Notes: generated by a model from the letters alone, not told the origin. A stretch of DNA of 64,000 nt from Balanoglossus misakiensis (GCA_040954595.2 CM082593.2:6882001-6946000), one strand, 5' to 3'; numbered from the stretch's first letter, positions 36,101 to 49,791 are shown. Numbers and translations are program-made.

Positions 36101-39100
36101 CTGTGATGTCAAGCGAAACAGTACCACCTCTGAGTTGAAATTACCATGCCATTCATCAAAAACTGAAAAGGGCAATTTATACCCCAGCACCATACAACAG
36201 AAGTCACATCATGTGTAGTTGCAGAATTGAAGACTGATACGGAGAACAAAGAACCCACAGAGTCTTCTCTGTACAACACATCCAGTCAACATTCTTTTTC
36301 CACCCCAGTAGCTAACCCTGCATTTTTTCCTCTTACCCCCCTCCTCCCACAGGTATGCTTATAGTGGGCGTCATGCTGCGAAATATACCGTACATCGACA
36401 TAGCCAAAGATATCGAACCGGAGTGGTCGATATCGCTGCGAAACATAGCATTTACAGTGATACTTTTACGCGCGGGGCTGGGACTGGACGCCGAGGCGCT
36501 GAAGAAGTTGAAAGTTGTGTGTTTACGTCTGGCGTTCACTCCGTGCTCGATAGAGTGCATAACGGCGGCGATAGTCGGGTTTCTGCTGCTTGGTTTGCCG
36601 TGGGACTGGGGCTTCATGTTAGGGTGAGTGCTCTTTTTCACTGCGATCATTTTACAGAATGACTTTCAGGGAATCAGAACGGATTGGCGTGGGTTCTTCT
36701 GGAGGTCATGAAAGTTTTGTCATTTTGGTCGTATCATGGCCTCTCCACACAGACCGTGGACGTATCTTAACGCGAGCACTGGTATGAATAATATACCAAA
36801 GTACAGCCAGATCGGTTTGTCATGCAGAGTTGCTGTCTCTCTTGTAAAACTGTGCTGAACTTACAAGTAGAGTTTTGTAATGTACACTTACTGCTGGAAC
36901 TATGACGATTTTCCCTGTAGACTGGGAGACATGCTATCACATGTACAGGGAGATTGGATGTAGTTGAAAAGTGTATGTGGTAAAGCGCCTATCATAATGT
37001 TATCTTGGCCTTACTTATACATGTAGTAGTGTTCAGTTCATTCTGGCGCTCGCAATACTAGTATTTCACAGATCCCCTTCTTATATACTGTAGCATTTAT
37101 GATAGATCAGGCCTTTGACATATCTTCTAAAATCTTGGAGAGTACAAAACAGAGCAAATTGTTCCACCAAATACTGATTCTGTTGTCTCGTCTCAGATTT
37201 GTTTTAGGTGCCGTTTCGCCAGCAGTGGTGGTGCCCTCTTTGTTGAGCTTGCAAGATCGAGGCTTTGGCGTGAATAAAGGAATACCGACTCTTGTCATAG
37301 CCGCGGCCAGTGTGGATGATGTCCTGGCTATTACCGGATTCAGTGTGGTCCTAGGAATTACATTCTCTACAGGTAATCAAAATGCCTAAAATATACTTTT
37401 GATTTATTGTAGCTACTCGTGTTGCATTACAGGGTCTCATGTTGCTGTTATTCCAGTGTGAAGAGCCAAATAAGTCTTATTACTGCAATTATGTTGCAAT
37501 CAAAATTTTCCATGTTTTGAGTTTCTGCTGTCGTTTTTGGTCAAACATATTTTCTTCTGCAAGTCCAAGATGGCTTTGATATTTGGCTTGCCAGACACAG
37601 TGGGGAGCCTTTATTGCTTTCCGCAGTGGGAGGGAAAATGCAAATATTTGTTTTTAGATAAATGTAGTGACCCTCATGCACCTGTTGGCTGATTGACCTT
37701 CAATTCCTTGGCATCCAGTTTTATTCATAGGCGTGTTCATATCTGATAAGTGTCACATTGTGCACTCACTTGCATGGAGTGTGTTGATATTTAGTTTAAT
37801 TTATGACCCTAATATCTTTGTGACCTCCAGTGATATACTGTAAAACACTTTATTTTCGCAAGCAATAAATTTTTCACGAAATACGCGAGAGCCAAATTAG
37901 CGTGAAAATAAAAATTCGCGTAAATATTTTTTGAAGATAACGATGCAGTGAATGAAATAAGAGAAGGCGAAAATTAATACTCGCGAAACAATGGCCTCGC
38001 TCGATATCGCGAAAATTTTAACTCGCGAAAATAAAGTGTTTTACAGTACATCCAACATTTCTTACTTCACTGAAAAACCACCATCCAACAAACATGGCAC
38101 CAGTTCATTTGATATCCCTTTTATTTCGTCTCAAGGTAGCATAGTGTTGACTATATTCCGTGGACCAATTGAAGTTTTGGTTGGCATTTTTCTGGGGATT
38201 GTCTTTGGCGCCATCATGTGGTACATCCCACATAAAGACAAGGTGAGAAAGAAATTATGTACGCTATAATATATCAGCCACGGTCAAGGGTGATAAAAAA
38301 ATTGTATCTTGCTGTTTGGCGCCCTCTGTGGCGGTAACAGATTTTACTGATATCCATGCTAGAATGTGTGTCTGACACAATTTCGTAAATTTGGTTGAGG
38401 AAAGCTTTATACTTGGCTAGCAAAGCTTTCCTACGGTAATTAACCAAGCCTTGTGAGATTTTGCAATGTGCAGAAGATCATCTATTATTATTGAATCCTA
38501 ATTCTTCTTACAGGCATCTCTGATTGGCTACCGTAGTTTCTTCCTGTTTGCCAGTGGATTATTAACATTATTTTGTACTGGGTCGCTGAAGTTGCCCGGT
38601 TCGGGACCGTTGGCAGTACTGACCATGGCGTTTGTAGCAGCTCAGAGATGGAAAGATGAAAAGGTGTGTTATAGTATTGACTGATGGCAACCATTTTTGG
38701 CATAATTAGTCTGTATGGCTGCAGTTCAACCCTCTCACCACCATGGTTTGGTCCAAATCCATTGCTTTCTATGGTAAAGTTGGACCTCTGCAATGGGAGG
38801 CAGGGGTGAAAAGGCCAAATTTACCGGTCATCTTTGTTGAGTCTAAACCACAAACTTTCAGAGCTGCCCTCCAACAACGACATGAAACAAAAAGTCATGG
38901 AATATGTGCTTGTATGTATACATCCGGCTGAACTCCGTTTTCATTCCAAAATGTCTGTTAAAGGAGACTGTTTTAATTTACTTTACACACTGTTGTCTTG
39001 TCAGGTTCCCGTTGAAGATGTAATCGATTCCTTGTGGACTTTCTTCCAACCATTCCTGTTTGCGCTGATTGGTGCTGAGATACTTATAGAGAATCTAGAT

Positions 39101-40431
39101 CCTAATACTATAGGTAAGGTTCCAGTATGCAGCCAATGTAGTCATTGTGAAGTTCCGATATTTTTTAGATTGGAGCCGAGATTATTTGAATTTACGATCC
39201 AAAAAATTAGAATGCCTCTCTGTCTTTCTACAGGTCTTGGAATTGGGTTGTTAGCAATATGTCTGGTTGTGCGAATGACCGTCACGTTCTTCGTTGTGCT
39301 CAGATCGGGTCTCACCATCAAGGAGAGACTGTTTATAGCGTTGGCATGGTTACCCAAAGCCACTGTACAGGTGAGTGTGAGTTTTGAGCAATGCTGTGAA
39401 ATGGTGAAATGAGTCGGGGTTGTGAATGTGAAATTCCAAAAGTGTTGGACAATTCTGGCTGCCTTAAATAGGTTTTCACTTTGCGCTAAGGGGTCAAATC
39501 ACATTGCATTCTGGTCGAAAAATCGGCCATCTTGAAATTGTGTCGAAAATGTGAGATTTTTATTACCCACTTAGGTAGCCAAAAACCTATTTAAGGTCGG
39601 GAGAATTCTTCCGAGGAAAGTGTAGGACATGAGTGCGCCCTCACTCAGTTCACAGTGTAGGACAATCCTGCAGTCAATATCGACTGATCGGTGACCTACA
39701 GGTACATGTATGTATTTTCTGTCTTCAGGCTGCCATTGGCGGAATAGCCTATGACACAGCAAGAGAAAGAGAGGCTGGGGAGGAAGCAATTCATCTCGGT
39801 ATCCAGGTAAAAAATACTAATTTTTTCGCTTCTTGTACCCTTGACGTTACGGCCTGAAAAATGATCGCTCAGTTGGAGGAATATAAAAAAAAATTTTGAA
39901 CATTTTGTAATGAACTTATGTGGTTTATAATCTATGTGACAAGTGGCCATTATTAACTAGGCAGATGCCCTGTGTTATTCTGGTCACTAGTTTGCCCCCC
40001 CCCCCTCCCCACCCATTTGCAGCTGCATGTGCAAATGAGGCATGTCATGCCATTCTTTCCAAGGCCACAGTTTATCGAGCAATGTGATTGGTGAATGTGG
40101 ATTTTTTTATAGTGGCCAGGTAATTGATAACAGCATTCACAAAGGTGGAAGCTTGTCAATCTAGGTGCCTTACCATGAAAATCTCAATCTCATGGGATTT
40201 GCATGTTTTTTTGTGTCACCACAGGTATTAACAATAGCCGTGCTGTCCATTATCATCACGGCTCCAATCGGGGCGGCGGCCATTGCGTTAAGCGGACCAC
40301 GACTGCTTCACAAATCAGAAGACGCGAAATACAAAAAAGATGACGATGCAGGCGAGAGAAAAAACAGGATAGAGGATGAGGTAGAGGAGGACACTCACGT
40401 CGCCATGCTGACGACAGAATCAGGCGTCTGA
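33143..40431 (+). CDS. SLC9B: SLC9B/NHA-type Na+/H+ antiporter, paralogue b (canonical DD site)
   Basis: Eleven coding exons: 33143-33198, 34910-35212, 35662-35873, 36353-36623, 37197-37372, 38136-38242, 38514-38663, 39005-39113, 39234-39370, 39729-39806, 40225-40431. Phases join into 601 residues. From the third exon on, every exon has exactly the same length as in paralogue a (212, 271, 176, 107, 150, 109, 137, 78, 207), so the two arose by duplication. The catalytic site is ASVDDVLAITG (Asp321-Asp322), as in NHA2. The conserved Arg475 and LPKATVQ Lys503 are present. The N-terminus is longer, using an extra first exon, and ends in the same Cys motif (CDKWCAPCLIKY). It is predicted to be a working electrogenic cation/proton exchanger. 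The AAG acceptor before 38136 is less usual, and a MITE ends 90 bp upstream of it. Confidence 0.94.
35860..35980. repeat. Decayed splice-donor-derived tandem motif in SLC9B-b
   Basis: After the true donor (TTTTAG|GTAAGT at 35873), the motif recurs as CTGCCTCCACTTTTTATGGTAAGTG and again as ATGACCTCTGCTTTTAGG and CTGATCAAACTACATATG. The second donor would add 37 nt, which breaks the frame. It is positionally equivalent to the array at 29820-30149. Confidence 0.7.
37838..38046. mobile_element. TA-flanked MITE (Tc1/mariner-like), copy 2
   Basis: Perfect 22-bp terminal inverted repeats begin CTGTAAAACACTTTATTTTC, with TA on both sides (37836-37837 and 38047-38048). Same family as 14422-14634. It sits in the intron just upstream of SLC9B-b exon 38136-38242. 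An open frame runs from the element into that exon, but the exon acceptor and phase show it is not coding. Confidence 0.85.
38724..38817. mobile_element. Short TTAA-type MITE (family B), copy 3
   Basis: Core CACCATGGTTTGGTCC...CTATGGTAAAGTTGGACC with worn ends (AACCCTCTCACC and GGTGAAAAGG). Intron of SLC9B-b. The position is not equivalent to the copies in SLC9B-a, so the insertions are independent. Confidence 0.65.
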
Positions 40432-40901
40432 TAAAAAATATTCTGATGGCAGTATTTGATGGTAAATTAACCCTAATGCTACTGGGTGTTTAACCTGGTT
40501 AGAGTGTCAAGTCCCTTAAAATACATATTTGCCACTTTTTCTTCTAAAACGTATTTTGACTGTCTTGACATGGCTCTCATACGTACTTAGACATACTTGG
40601 CAGTCTGAGCCCCCTGTAAAATGTACCAAATCGCACTGGTTTGTACTGTATTGGTCTGAGGGTCTTGTATTGAATAACACACACTTGGCAGCCTAACAGG
40701 CCTGGGAGCCAGGATTCTAGGCACCCTGGATATCACACCAGTTTTAACTGACTTGGCAGCGTTAGGGTTAAAGTTGTATGAAAAAAGAGGTTAAAGAGTT
40801 GCTGTATGACCCATGCAATTACTGTAGCCATCGATTGATAAGTACAGTTTAGAGACACAGGTAGCTCATTTAAAATTCAGAATGTACAGATTGTCTGTAA
40901 G

Positions 40902-40907
40902 AATAAA
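40902..40907 (+). terminator. AATAAA polyadenylation signal, SLC9B-b candidate
   Basis: First AATAAA downstream of the SLC9B-b stop (470 bases). Another at 42742-42747, followed by a GT-rich stretch, is an alternative for a long 3' UTR. Confidence 0.4.
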
Positions 40908-42483
40908 ATTCTTCACGTATCAGCCATTGAGGTGTGGAATTAAATTGCACTAAAAGCTAAGCATACTAAAAATGTGATAGTATTATTTTCTGTCTTTCAG
41001 CCATCACTGCTGTCATCCCGCTGCATTGATATTGTACCTAGACTTTGTTCTCTATGTGTAGCTATTAATCCGGGATTGTTTTTTTTTGTGTGTAGTTGCT
41101 ATAAGAGACTGCTTTATCATTCGTTTGCTGCACCCAAAGCTCATAACCATTCTCCTGACTGAAAAACTGGTGAACATTAACATCTGTTGAAATGCTTTCA
41201 TTGCGTGTAACTCTGGGTCTTTCGGTTCTATCTGGATGCTGGATTAGATGCCAGCAATCTTGTTACAAATTCAGTATGTTAAAAAGATAACATTTCTCCA
41301 ATGATGTAGGTTTCTGCCGTCAAATGTTTTGTGTATCAGTGATAAACCATCGAAGTATTTTCACCTTTGGTATTTTAGGAGAATTGTAACTATCACATGC
41401 CTGCAATTCTGCCAAAATTAGCTTTCTTGGGAATCTGGGATATTGAGAAAGGTCTTAGGTTAAAGGTCAACATGAGAGCCATGACATAAAAAACTTTGGG
41501 CAGGTGTTATGATTCTTCTAAGAGATTTTATAAAATATTTTTTTTATTACTTTTTTGGGTACCAACTCAGGTAGAAAAGCTGCCCTTTTTTAAAAGTTTT
41601 CAGTCATTAAAAATGAAAATACTGGACTCAAAACAGGGTTCATGAATGTTATTTACCCATGTTTGTAAGAGGCTGACATAGGAATTATGGCAGCTTTGAA
41701 TATTTTCGACAACATTTTGGCTGAAGTACGAAGTTCACAACAGAAACAAGAGTCTTACTTTCAGAAACTTATTCACAGGACCATCATAGATAAAATCCTA
41801 CCACAAGCTATATCCATTTCTTTCTGCCAAAATTTGCATCAGTTTTTGGAATGGCGACAACCTTAGGACTGGAATCGGTGAAATCTTTCTGAATAAATCA
41901 AATTATTGTGTGATACTGTCCGAAATGTATAATTTTTGAAATGTTTATGTAAAAAAATCCTTTCTTTTGAGTTTTGTCATATAACTCATGTTTTCCCAAA
42001 TTTATTTTTTTGAAAGTCAAACTTATGTAAATTTGTTTATTTTAAATGAAAAGTGTGGAATTTATGGATCATATACATTTATGTTCTCCTGTATATTCAT
42101 AGGTAAGTTATTGTCTGTCATAGTGACAAATGTTCTGTGAGACGGTACCTCCCCTTGTCTAGAACAGAGATGGGTTCCATTATTTTAAGGGGGTGATGGA
42201 ACTGTTTGGAGGGACATTATGTGTGTTTACACTTGAACATGATTATAAGGTTTGTTGTCCTTATGAAAATTCAGTGTTTGACCTGGCAGGTAAGATGTGC
42301 CTTCTCTCATTGGGGAAAACCGGCAATCGTGCATTGAAGATGGAAAACTTTTACCCATAATTGTAATTTATTGCAGACATTATCTTTCATTGCTACGTTC
42401 AGGGAAGTAATATGAGTGCTTGTATTTTGTAAAGTGCGTTTACAAGTACTCCTTGTAAGTTGGAACTTGATTTTCAATATATG

Positions 42484-42499
42484 TCACTAGAGGGCGCTC
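42484..42499 (+). promoter_or_regulatory. CTCF-like motif
   Basis: TCACTAGAGGGCGCTC closely matches the CTCF core CCACYAGRGGGCGC. It lies about 2 kb downstream of SLC9B-b, at the edge of the long gene-free stretch. It is one of a set of such motifs in the window. Confidence 0.4.
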
Positions 42500-45400
42500 T
42501 TTATACCGGAAGTATTCACTTTTTTGTGTGTGTGTGCAAAATATTTTGAGTTGATGAAAGTGTACAATTGTTCAATCATCGGTTTCAATCAAAATGCAGT
42601 CAACTCTTAATAACCCTCTTAAGTTTATTGTTTTGCTGTTGTAAAATTTTATTTTGTGACTGTCCAACAGTTCACTTTATTTGCATCCTCATTCAATGAT
42701 TCGACAACTTTTGCTTGCTAGATTGATTTTGTAATAATTGAAATAAAGCAGAATGCTTCTTTGATCATTTTGCAGTGTTTTGAAGCTCAGCCTGGACATT
42801 CACAGACTTTCAATTATCTCACAGACATCCATCCCTGCCGGCCCCGCCCTCACAGTTCGAGTGACCATCACCAATGACATCACAGTTCCTCATGAATATG
42901 CAAATAAATGAATCCATCTTCAAGATTCTGACCAATTTCAGGTGAGGTTGCATAATTGTGAGGACAAACACTGAACTGGTATCTAAATTTGTTCTTAGTA
43001 ATTGTAACAATGGAAGTTGTGAATAACTGGGGGTCTGTCATGTTCAAAGAATTGACTGACCCTGCCAAGAGACATCAAGTTTCTTGCAAATTTCTGTTTG
43101 TGTTGGTCAGCCTAGCCATGTATGCATGCGTATACAGGTGGCACAATTCAAACCTCGCATAGACAATCAGTATTTAAATGATTGCATCACAAATGAGACA
43201 ATATTGAACCACTCAAAATGCGTTACTTTGCGTACATACAAGTACTTGAATATGTTTTTTTTTTAAATTAAAACTTGGCATTCTCGAGTGGGATAGAAAT
43301 GATGGCAACTGATGTAAAAACATTCTTGTTTTTGTTTTTGCTACAGACTTGATGTTTGATTCAGTGGGTATACCAGATTTGCATAGGGTGGCATTGAAAA
43401 TAACATCTGTTCATTTCTATATTTATCATTTGGAGTGAGATGGACAAAACAAGTTGGTTGCATAACATTACAAGACTGTCAGGTAGTTTAGCTGGGTGCA
43501 TACTAGCTGCAGTTCAGTAGCTCGAGGTTTTTCTTGTTGGTTTTGGGGTTTATAGATGGCAAAACTGGTTTTGCTGTCCAAACACAAATATCAGGCAAAA
43601 CCTACCGCTACTGAACTGCAGGTAGGTGCATGCATGACTTTGCATTTGTCGAACCATTATTTCTGGTATACGTGTCCACAATGTTTGAATCAGCATGGAG
43701 TTTTATGGCTCAAAATTATGTCAAAATATTCTGACTGTAGCTGCTGGTGGTTTTGAGGGATTGGTCAGCCTTGGTTGCTCTTCTGAAAATTATGCATGTG
43801 TTCCTAAAGTCGAGCATGAACTTGTATTCACTATTCATCCTGGGTCCTGGCATTTGTTTTGTTGTACAAACTTTCAGCAGATTATGATAGTTTACTTTCA
43901 ATCAGAATCAGTTAATCAGGTTCTTCTTTTTAGAAAAAAATAATTTTAAAATTCGTCCTCCAACACAGCCAACATCCATCTGACCATCCATCACTAACAA
44001 ATTATCTTGTGTCCACCCACGGCCCATAAACCAGGATTTTTAGACCATCCGCTTGGGGGGAAACTCCCTCACCAAAACTTCAAAGCATGTGACCCACATT
44101 AACACAGGCTACTGATTATTTAGACAAGCTGGCCCAAGATGCCACCGTTTGATGATGAAAGAATGCTCATAAAATGAATCTGTGTTGTCAAGGTGACCGA
44201 CAAAAAGTAGGTCAAAGATGTGAACATTTAAAAAACTACCGTCTAACAAAAAACACATACCGGGGTAATATGATTTTTTATTACAAAAGATTTGAGATTT
44301 ATAGTCATAATTTTTTTGTCTTGATTTGTTCTAATAATACATGTAATATGTGGATTTGGATATCTGACACAGTTTTTGTGTGGTAACTTTGAAGTAGGTC
44401 AAATGATATTGCCTCTCTCTCCACTTGGTGGTTTTTATCACTGGTACATTTTTGGACTTCTGTATTTCTGTCTTTTTTATTGGAGTGTCCATCAATTGAA
44501 ACCACAATGCCCACTATACTCCCTAGGGGTCTTGGTGATAATGTCCTGTTTGCAAAGACCAGGCCGGAATAAAAGCAAACATACCGCACACAAAAGTTTA
44601 CTGGTTTTGAAAAGACAACTTTATAAGTGGGTCAGACTACCGTCTTTATGCAGTGTCTCAATGTAAAGAAACTCAGTCCCAACTATTTTCTTTTTGTTCG
44701 ATCTTGCAGCAGCTACAAGCTTTTGAACTAAGATAAATGTTTTTACAAACTCAGAGATTCTAAAAAGTGTAGTGTCAGGAAATGATTTATTTTAAAATAA
44801 GTTTCGGTCCAATAAAGAAAAATGTGGGGTGCAAAGTACAGAAACCTGTACTTCAATACAATCGTAAATGAACAAAAGTAAAAATAATATTTGCTTTTCC
44901 ATCCAATGTAGGTCAGAATGAGACCTTTGAGCATATAGCGTACATAAGGAACTGTTTTCAGTAACCAATAACTGAAGGTTTTTTGCATGTAAGGCAGGCT
45001 TATCAACACTTCAACAAAGAAGTTTTGGGTAATTAAAGACACATAGTTCTGCCTTTTATATCTCACCATACATAGAAACATTTCCCCCAGTGAAACATTT
45101 TGGTCACTGTTGTGAAATTTTATATATGCTGCACACATTGATAATTGTTCTGCATATCAGTTTTCATATACAGTGACCTTGTGTTGACCTTAAAATGGGG
45201 TCATATTTCTCACCTCAGATTGCTCATATACTAGATGATTGTATAGCTCAAATATTTTCTTTTCGTATGATGATAATTATTTAATTAAACGTAAACAAAT
45301 GTATTCAGATTAAAACAATCATTCAGTTTATGAGAGACACGTATATGTTGTTGATATGCAGGGACAGTTGTAAAAACATTATAACAGTTATTTCAAGTTC

Positions 45401-46020
45401 TTGTTTTGAAGAAGTTAAACTAATAGTTTTGTATGACCAGGTTTCACATCATTCTAACCGATCACATCATTGTATGGGCTGTATGGTTACTTTTGTGTAC
45501 ATGTATCAAGCAAAAAAAATTGTTCTTCCAAGGTAGAAAAATTCACACACACTGACACTTGTAAACAGGTATCTTTCTTTACCCATCCCGAACCACCCTG
45601 ACTTTGATAAGCCCATTGGTACAGTGACACAGCTGGACTTCTCTATTGCAAAATAGGGGTAAAACTAAAAGAGGGGTATTCCATTGTTAGAAATTACCCC
45701 CCAAGTGTTCTCCTCCTCAATTCCTGTTGTTCGGTCTATATAGTGTAGTTAGGATTATCTCCATTAATTGACAACTATAAATCTGTTCCCAGCCCCATCC
45801 CCCTAGCATCACAATGAAACCCTGCAAAGTTTCCCAAGGTTACTGTTTGTCTTAAACCCTGGCAAGAATAACAATCAATTTGGCTGAACAGACAAGAAAG
45901 ACAAGTTGCCTACTACATGTAATTACATGAGCATCTTAATACCAGGAAGATCTTTCAAGGACGATGGCTAATCTACCTCTAAATCCTTTCCAGTATGGAT
46001 GGATAGTGTTGACTGAATTC

Positions 46021-46222
46021 AGTTCTGATCAGAAATGTTTAGGAAATATCAAAATTTTTACTAATATTTGAACATTTGAGAACAGAATTTGCTTTCAATA
46101 AATTGCTACAGTGAGGCTTCTTCACTTCTGGTCAGAAATGTTTAAGAAATATCAAAAATTTTACTAATATTTGAACATTTCTGGACAGAATTTGCTTTCA
46201 GTATTGCTACAGTGAGGCTGGT
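46021..46222. repeat. Two-copy tandem duplication, about 105 bp
   Basis: The words CAGAAATGTTTAxGAAATATC, TTTACTAATATTTGAACATT, ACAGAATTTGCTTTCA and TTGCTACAGTGAGGCT occur twice in order. Confidence 0.8.
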
Positions 46223-46354
46223 AAAGTTTCTATCGAGGATCGACTGAATGACTGCTTTTATGCTTGTTGCAGGCATTTATGTGTGAGAGTATTTCAGGAA
46301 AAGATTTACAGTTAATTTTCTGATGTTGACACAAACAAGAATATTCCTCATCAG

Positions 46355-46390
46355 TTGTGTGTGTGCATGTGTGTGTGAGTGTGTGTGTGT
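46355..46390. repeat. (TG)n microsatellite, interrupted
   Basis: TG units interrupted by CA and AG dinucleotides. Confidence 0.8.
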
Positions 46391-47286
46391 TTTGATGCAT
46401 AGTTTAAAGATGTTGACAACATCAGTAACAACAATCTTCAAGCATGTGCCCGATCAATGCACTCAGAGATAAAGACTCCTCACGGCTTCTCAGGTTCAAA
46501 ACAGGTTCTGAACGCGTGAATACACAAGGTGATGGCGCAGATCGAGCTTAATAATGGATTTCCAGCTGTGCCGCGATAATACCCCACCATTGACATTCTC
46601 GTTGCGCTTATTACAACTAGCAAAGTTCAACAACCGATGACAAAGTCCGACATGAAGGGGAAAAAAATTCCACGCGCGTGTAAGAACTTATATCCTTGTA
46701 CTGTGTCCAAATTCTTCACAAATCATATCACGAATAACGATTCTGATGCAATAACTGACCTTCAATATAAAATTTTGACCACCCACACGACACGTATATA
46801 ATTACGTGAGAACGATTAGGCAGTAAAAAAGGCAACAGAGAACTACTGTTAAAATTACTGAAACCTCCCCTGATGACAATAAATGTGACAAATAATACGA
46901 ACTAATTTGCATATTAACATTGTACACTGTAACAATTGAATGCAAATGAGCTTTCACTTCCAGTGTTCTAACATTATGCCTTAATAATAATGGTCCAAAA
47001 TATTTACATAACACTTTGTTGGTTTTTTTAACTGAACAGAAAGTCAATAGACACGGGGAAATTGGCCCATTTTTGCTACTTGCGTAATCTATACTGGTTT
47101 AATACATAAGTGTATTATCAGCATATAATTGATTGACTTTGCACAAATTAACTCTATTGTTTAGTCTAGAGTATTATTGATCAACAAATCCATCATATCT
47201 GTGTGCATCTGTTCACACGTTTTACTGAGTATGTGCGAAACAAAAACAGTATACTCAGAGGTGATAACGATTTCCATGGAAGTAAT

Positions 47287-47390
47287 TTACAAGTGAAAAG
47301 AGTGTGTGTTTTTTTGCTCACGAGATTTACAAGTTGAAAGAGGGTTTTTTTAGCTCACGTGATTTACAAGTGAAAAGATCAAGTGACTGT
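47287..47390. repeat. Three-copy short tandem repeat
   Basis: TTTACAAGTxGAAAGAG followed by T-rich sequence and GCTCACG, three times at about 45-bp spacing, the last copy partial. Confidence 0.7.
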
Positions 47391-49652
47391 TCGAGTCGAG
47401 ACAGAAAACTCTCAAGTCTGATTTTCAGAAAAAATGTCAACACTTTTTGATCCACTCATTCATTTTTAGCTATAATAAGTTGGTCTGGAACCACTTTGAA
47501 AAATAACAGTGAATTTTAGCAATTTTCAATAAAATGTGACTTTTTACGTATCTACTAGTAGTTGACAATGACTCAGAAATGCTTAGTACAGTGAGTTGAT
47601 ATCCAATGATGTGGTTTCCTTAATCAAAACATTTCCACTTCATCCTCTGATTTTCTTGTGTAGTATTATTCAAGAGAGAACTATGCAAATTATGTATTGC
47701 AATACATGACAGAATTTTATTTCAATGGTGTCCTAAAATGACCAGGAAGTTGTGAGAAAACGTAATTTAGCCGACATCACAAACATATGTTTTTTTCTTT
47801 CAAATGTTTCTGTGTGACACAAAAAGAAAACGCATTAAAATCTCAAAAGATGTAATGCTGAAAGACTTCACTTTAAGTATTATGCATATCAACGCAATAA
47901 AGAAGTGATATGTCGCAAAAATATGAAGATTTGATATGAAAAAAATTCAGTAATCTTTGAATTTTCGTTCTGCTGTTGTCGTGATCATTTTCCAGTATCA
48001 TAATTATTATATGTTCTACGTCTAATATGACCACCAACTTAAAGAACAACTACACAGTGCCACGTCATTTGTGGTGTTTCTTGTCTCACTGTGATAATTT
48101 CCACGATCAGCATCAATTTGTTGTCACGGTCAGGTTTGGTAGTTAAAATGCTAGACTTCTGTTGATGTTTATTTTCATGTGGTTCAAATGAAAATTAATC
48201 ACTCAATTTCATAATGCGACATTGCCAATACCGGTATCATATGGTGTTTTTTTTTTAAAACAGATAATGAGTGTCTTGAAAAACATGACATACGTAAGGA
48301 TTCATTTAATAACGTGTAGGCTTAATTAGAAGTGTAGGTTTACCTAAATAGATCATTAACCTTTCAGGAGATTTCTATGTTTCCATATTCTTATACTACC
48401 GTCTTATTAAGAGTTAAAGAGCGTAGGGTGGACATGATGTACATTATCCTTGAGGCACAACTCAGTCCGCTCTCCGAATACTAATAACTGGTCAAGGGCA
48501 TCTGCCCTGCTTACGCGAAATTCAGAGATTATGAAATGGGGATGACACTCGAAGTAAACAACTGCTGTGGCAAGATTTATATCGCGCCAAAAATAAAATC
48601 TGCCAGAGAGTAACGTTTTGCACCCATAACATAATCCTTTGTTACACTGTATTGATTTTTTTAGCGACAAGCGCCTGTATAAATCTTTCCAGGGGGTCCC
48701 ACTACATCAAAGTGTGCGACTTTGTGTGACCTTTTCGCTTGTCTTCACACTAGAGATGTTCCAACAGTCACGATTGCGGGGCAGAAATGGATACTTGAGT
48801 TTCCCTTGATACGGATGTGCCCTAGTTTCCGTCAAAATCTGATTCATCACGTATGGCTGAGTTGGTTTTGAAAGCACCCCCCCCCTCCTAAGAAAATCAA
48901 TTTTTTTTTGCGCTAAGTAAATTTTTCCCTGTTGATCAATATGATTGATGTGGGTCTCTTTGTCAAGTTCGTTTCAATACATTTTGCTTGAAGGGATTCA
49001 GTGAGGATGTTATGATTTATTGGCCGGCCTGGCAACTTTTCCATAATTTATCCTCGCTTATACTGAACTAACCAGGGTACAGAATGACTTCAATTATTTT
49101 TATCAGCCGGTGTCGTTTTACTTGCATCAGACACACACAGTCTTTCATGGTTATACATCCACCGTTAAATTTTGCAAAAATATTATAAAAGTTTTATAAT
49201 ATTTTTGCATCAAAATAATGCATTGTTCTTTCCTGGTACGGTTATAATAGCCCCCTTTAGCCACCCACATACACGCACACACATGCACATGCACAAAAAA
49301 AAAAAAAAAAAAAAACTTTGCCAGTATTCAACTTGATCTGGTTACAACATTTAATCAACATTTTTTTTAAATACAAAATTTAAAATTTAGGCCAGTACAG
49401 CGTTCTAACGTGAAAAAGAAACGGGAAAATTGACAAATGTGGAAGTATAAAACTTGAGATAATACGTCTCAGATATTTGATATATGCACTGGCTCAGTTC
49501 CTGTAAGTACTATATATAACGTCTAATCATCCTGCTATCAAACTGTGTGCGACTTTTGATAGCGCACAAGTGAGATTTCCTGCTGGAACTGTAGAAAATA
49601 CGTGTTAAGCAGCGCGACTCCTATTGGCTGTGGCCCCACCGCGCTCGAGAAG

Positions 49653-49791
49653 TGGTTCAGACAGATTTCTGCACGCTTCATTTTGTCTTACAAATATCTG
49701 CCATGCTGTGCTGGAGAGTGTCTCTGATTTCTATTTCAATTTTCACCGAAACAAAAACGACTCGCTAATTTACAGAAATCTGTCTGAACAA
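49653..49791. repeat. Hairpin-forming inverted repeat, 17-bp perfect arms
   Basis: GTTCAGACAGATTTCTG near the left end is perfectly complementary to CAGAAATCTGTCTGAAC near the right end, with a loop of about 105 bp. It may be a small decayed MITE; no clear target duplication was identified. Confidence 0.6.

Noticed and set aside
37991-38269. Open frame from the TA-flanked MITE into SLC9B-b
   Set aside because: Only 38136-38242 is coding; acceptor, phase and paralogue exon length all fix the border.
43084-45536. Several 60-130-residue frames in the gene-free stretch
   Set aside because: AT-rich, no splice support, no recognisable domain, and many overlap on opposite strands.
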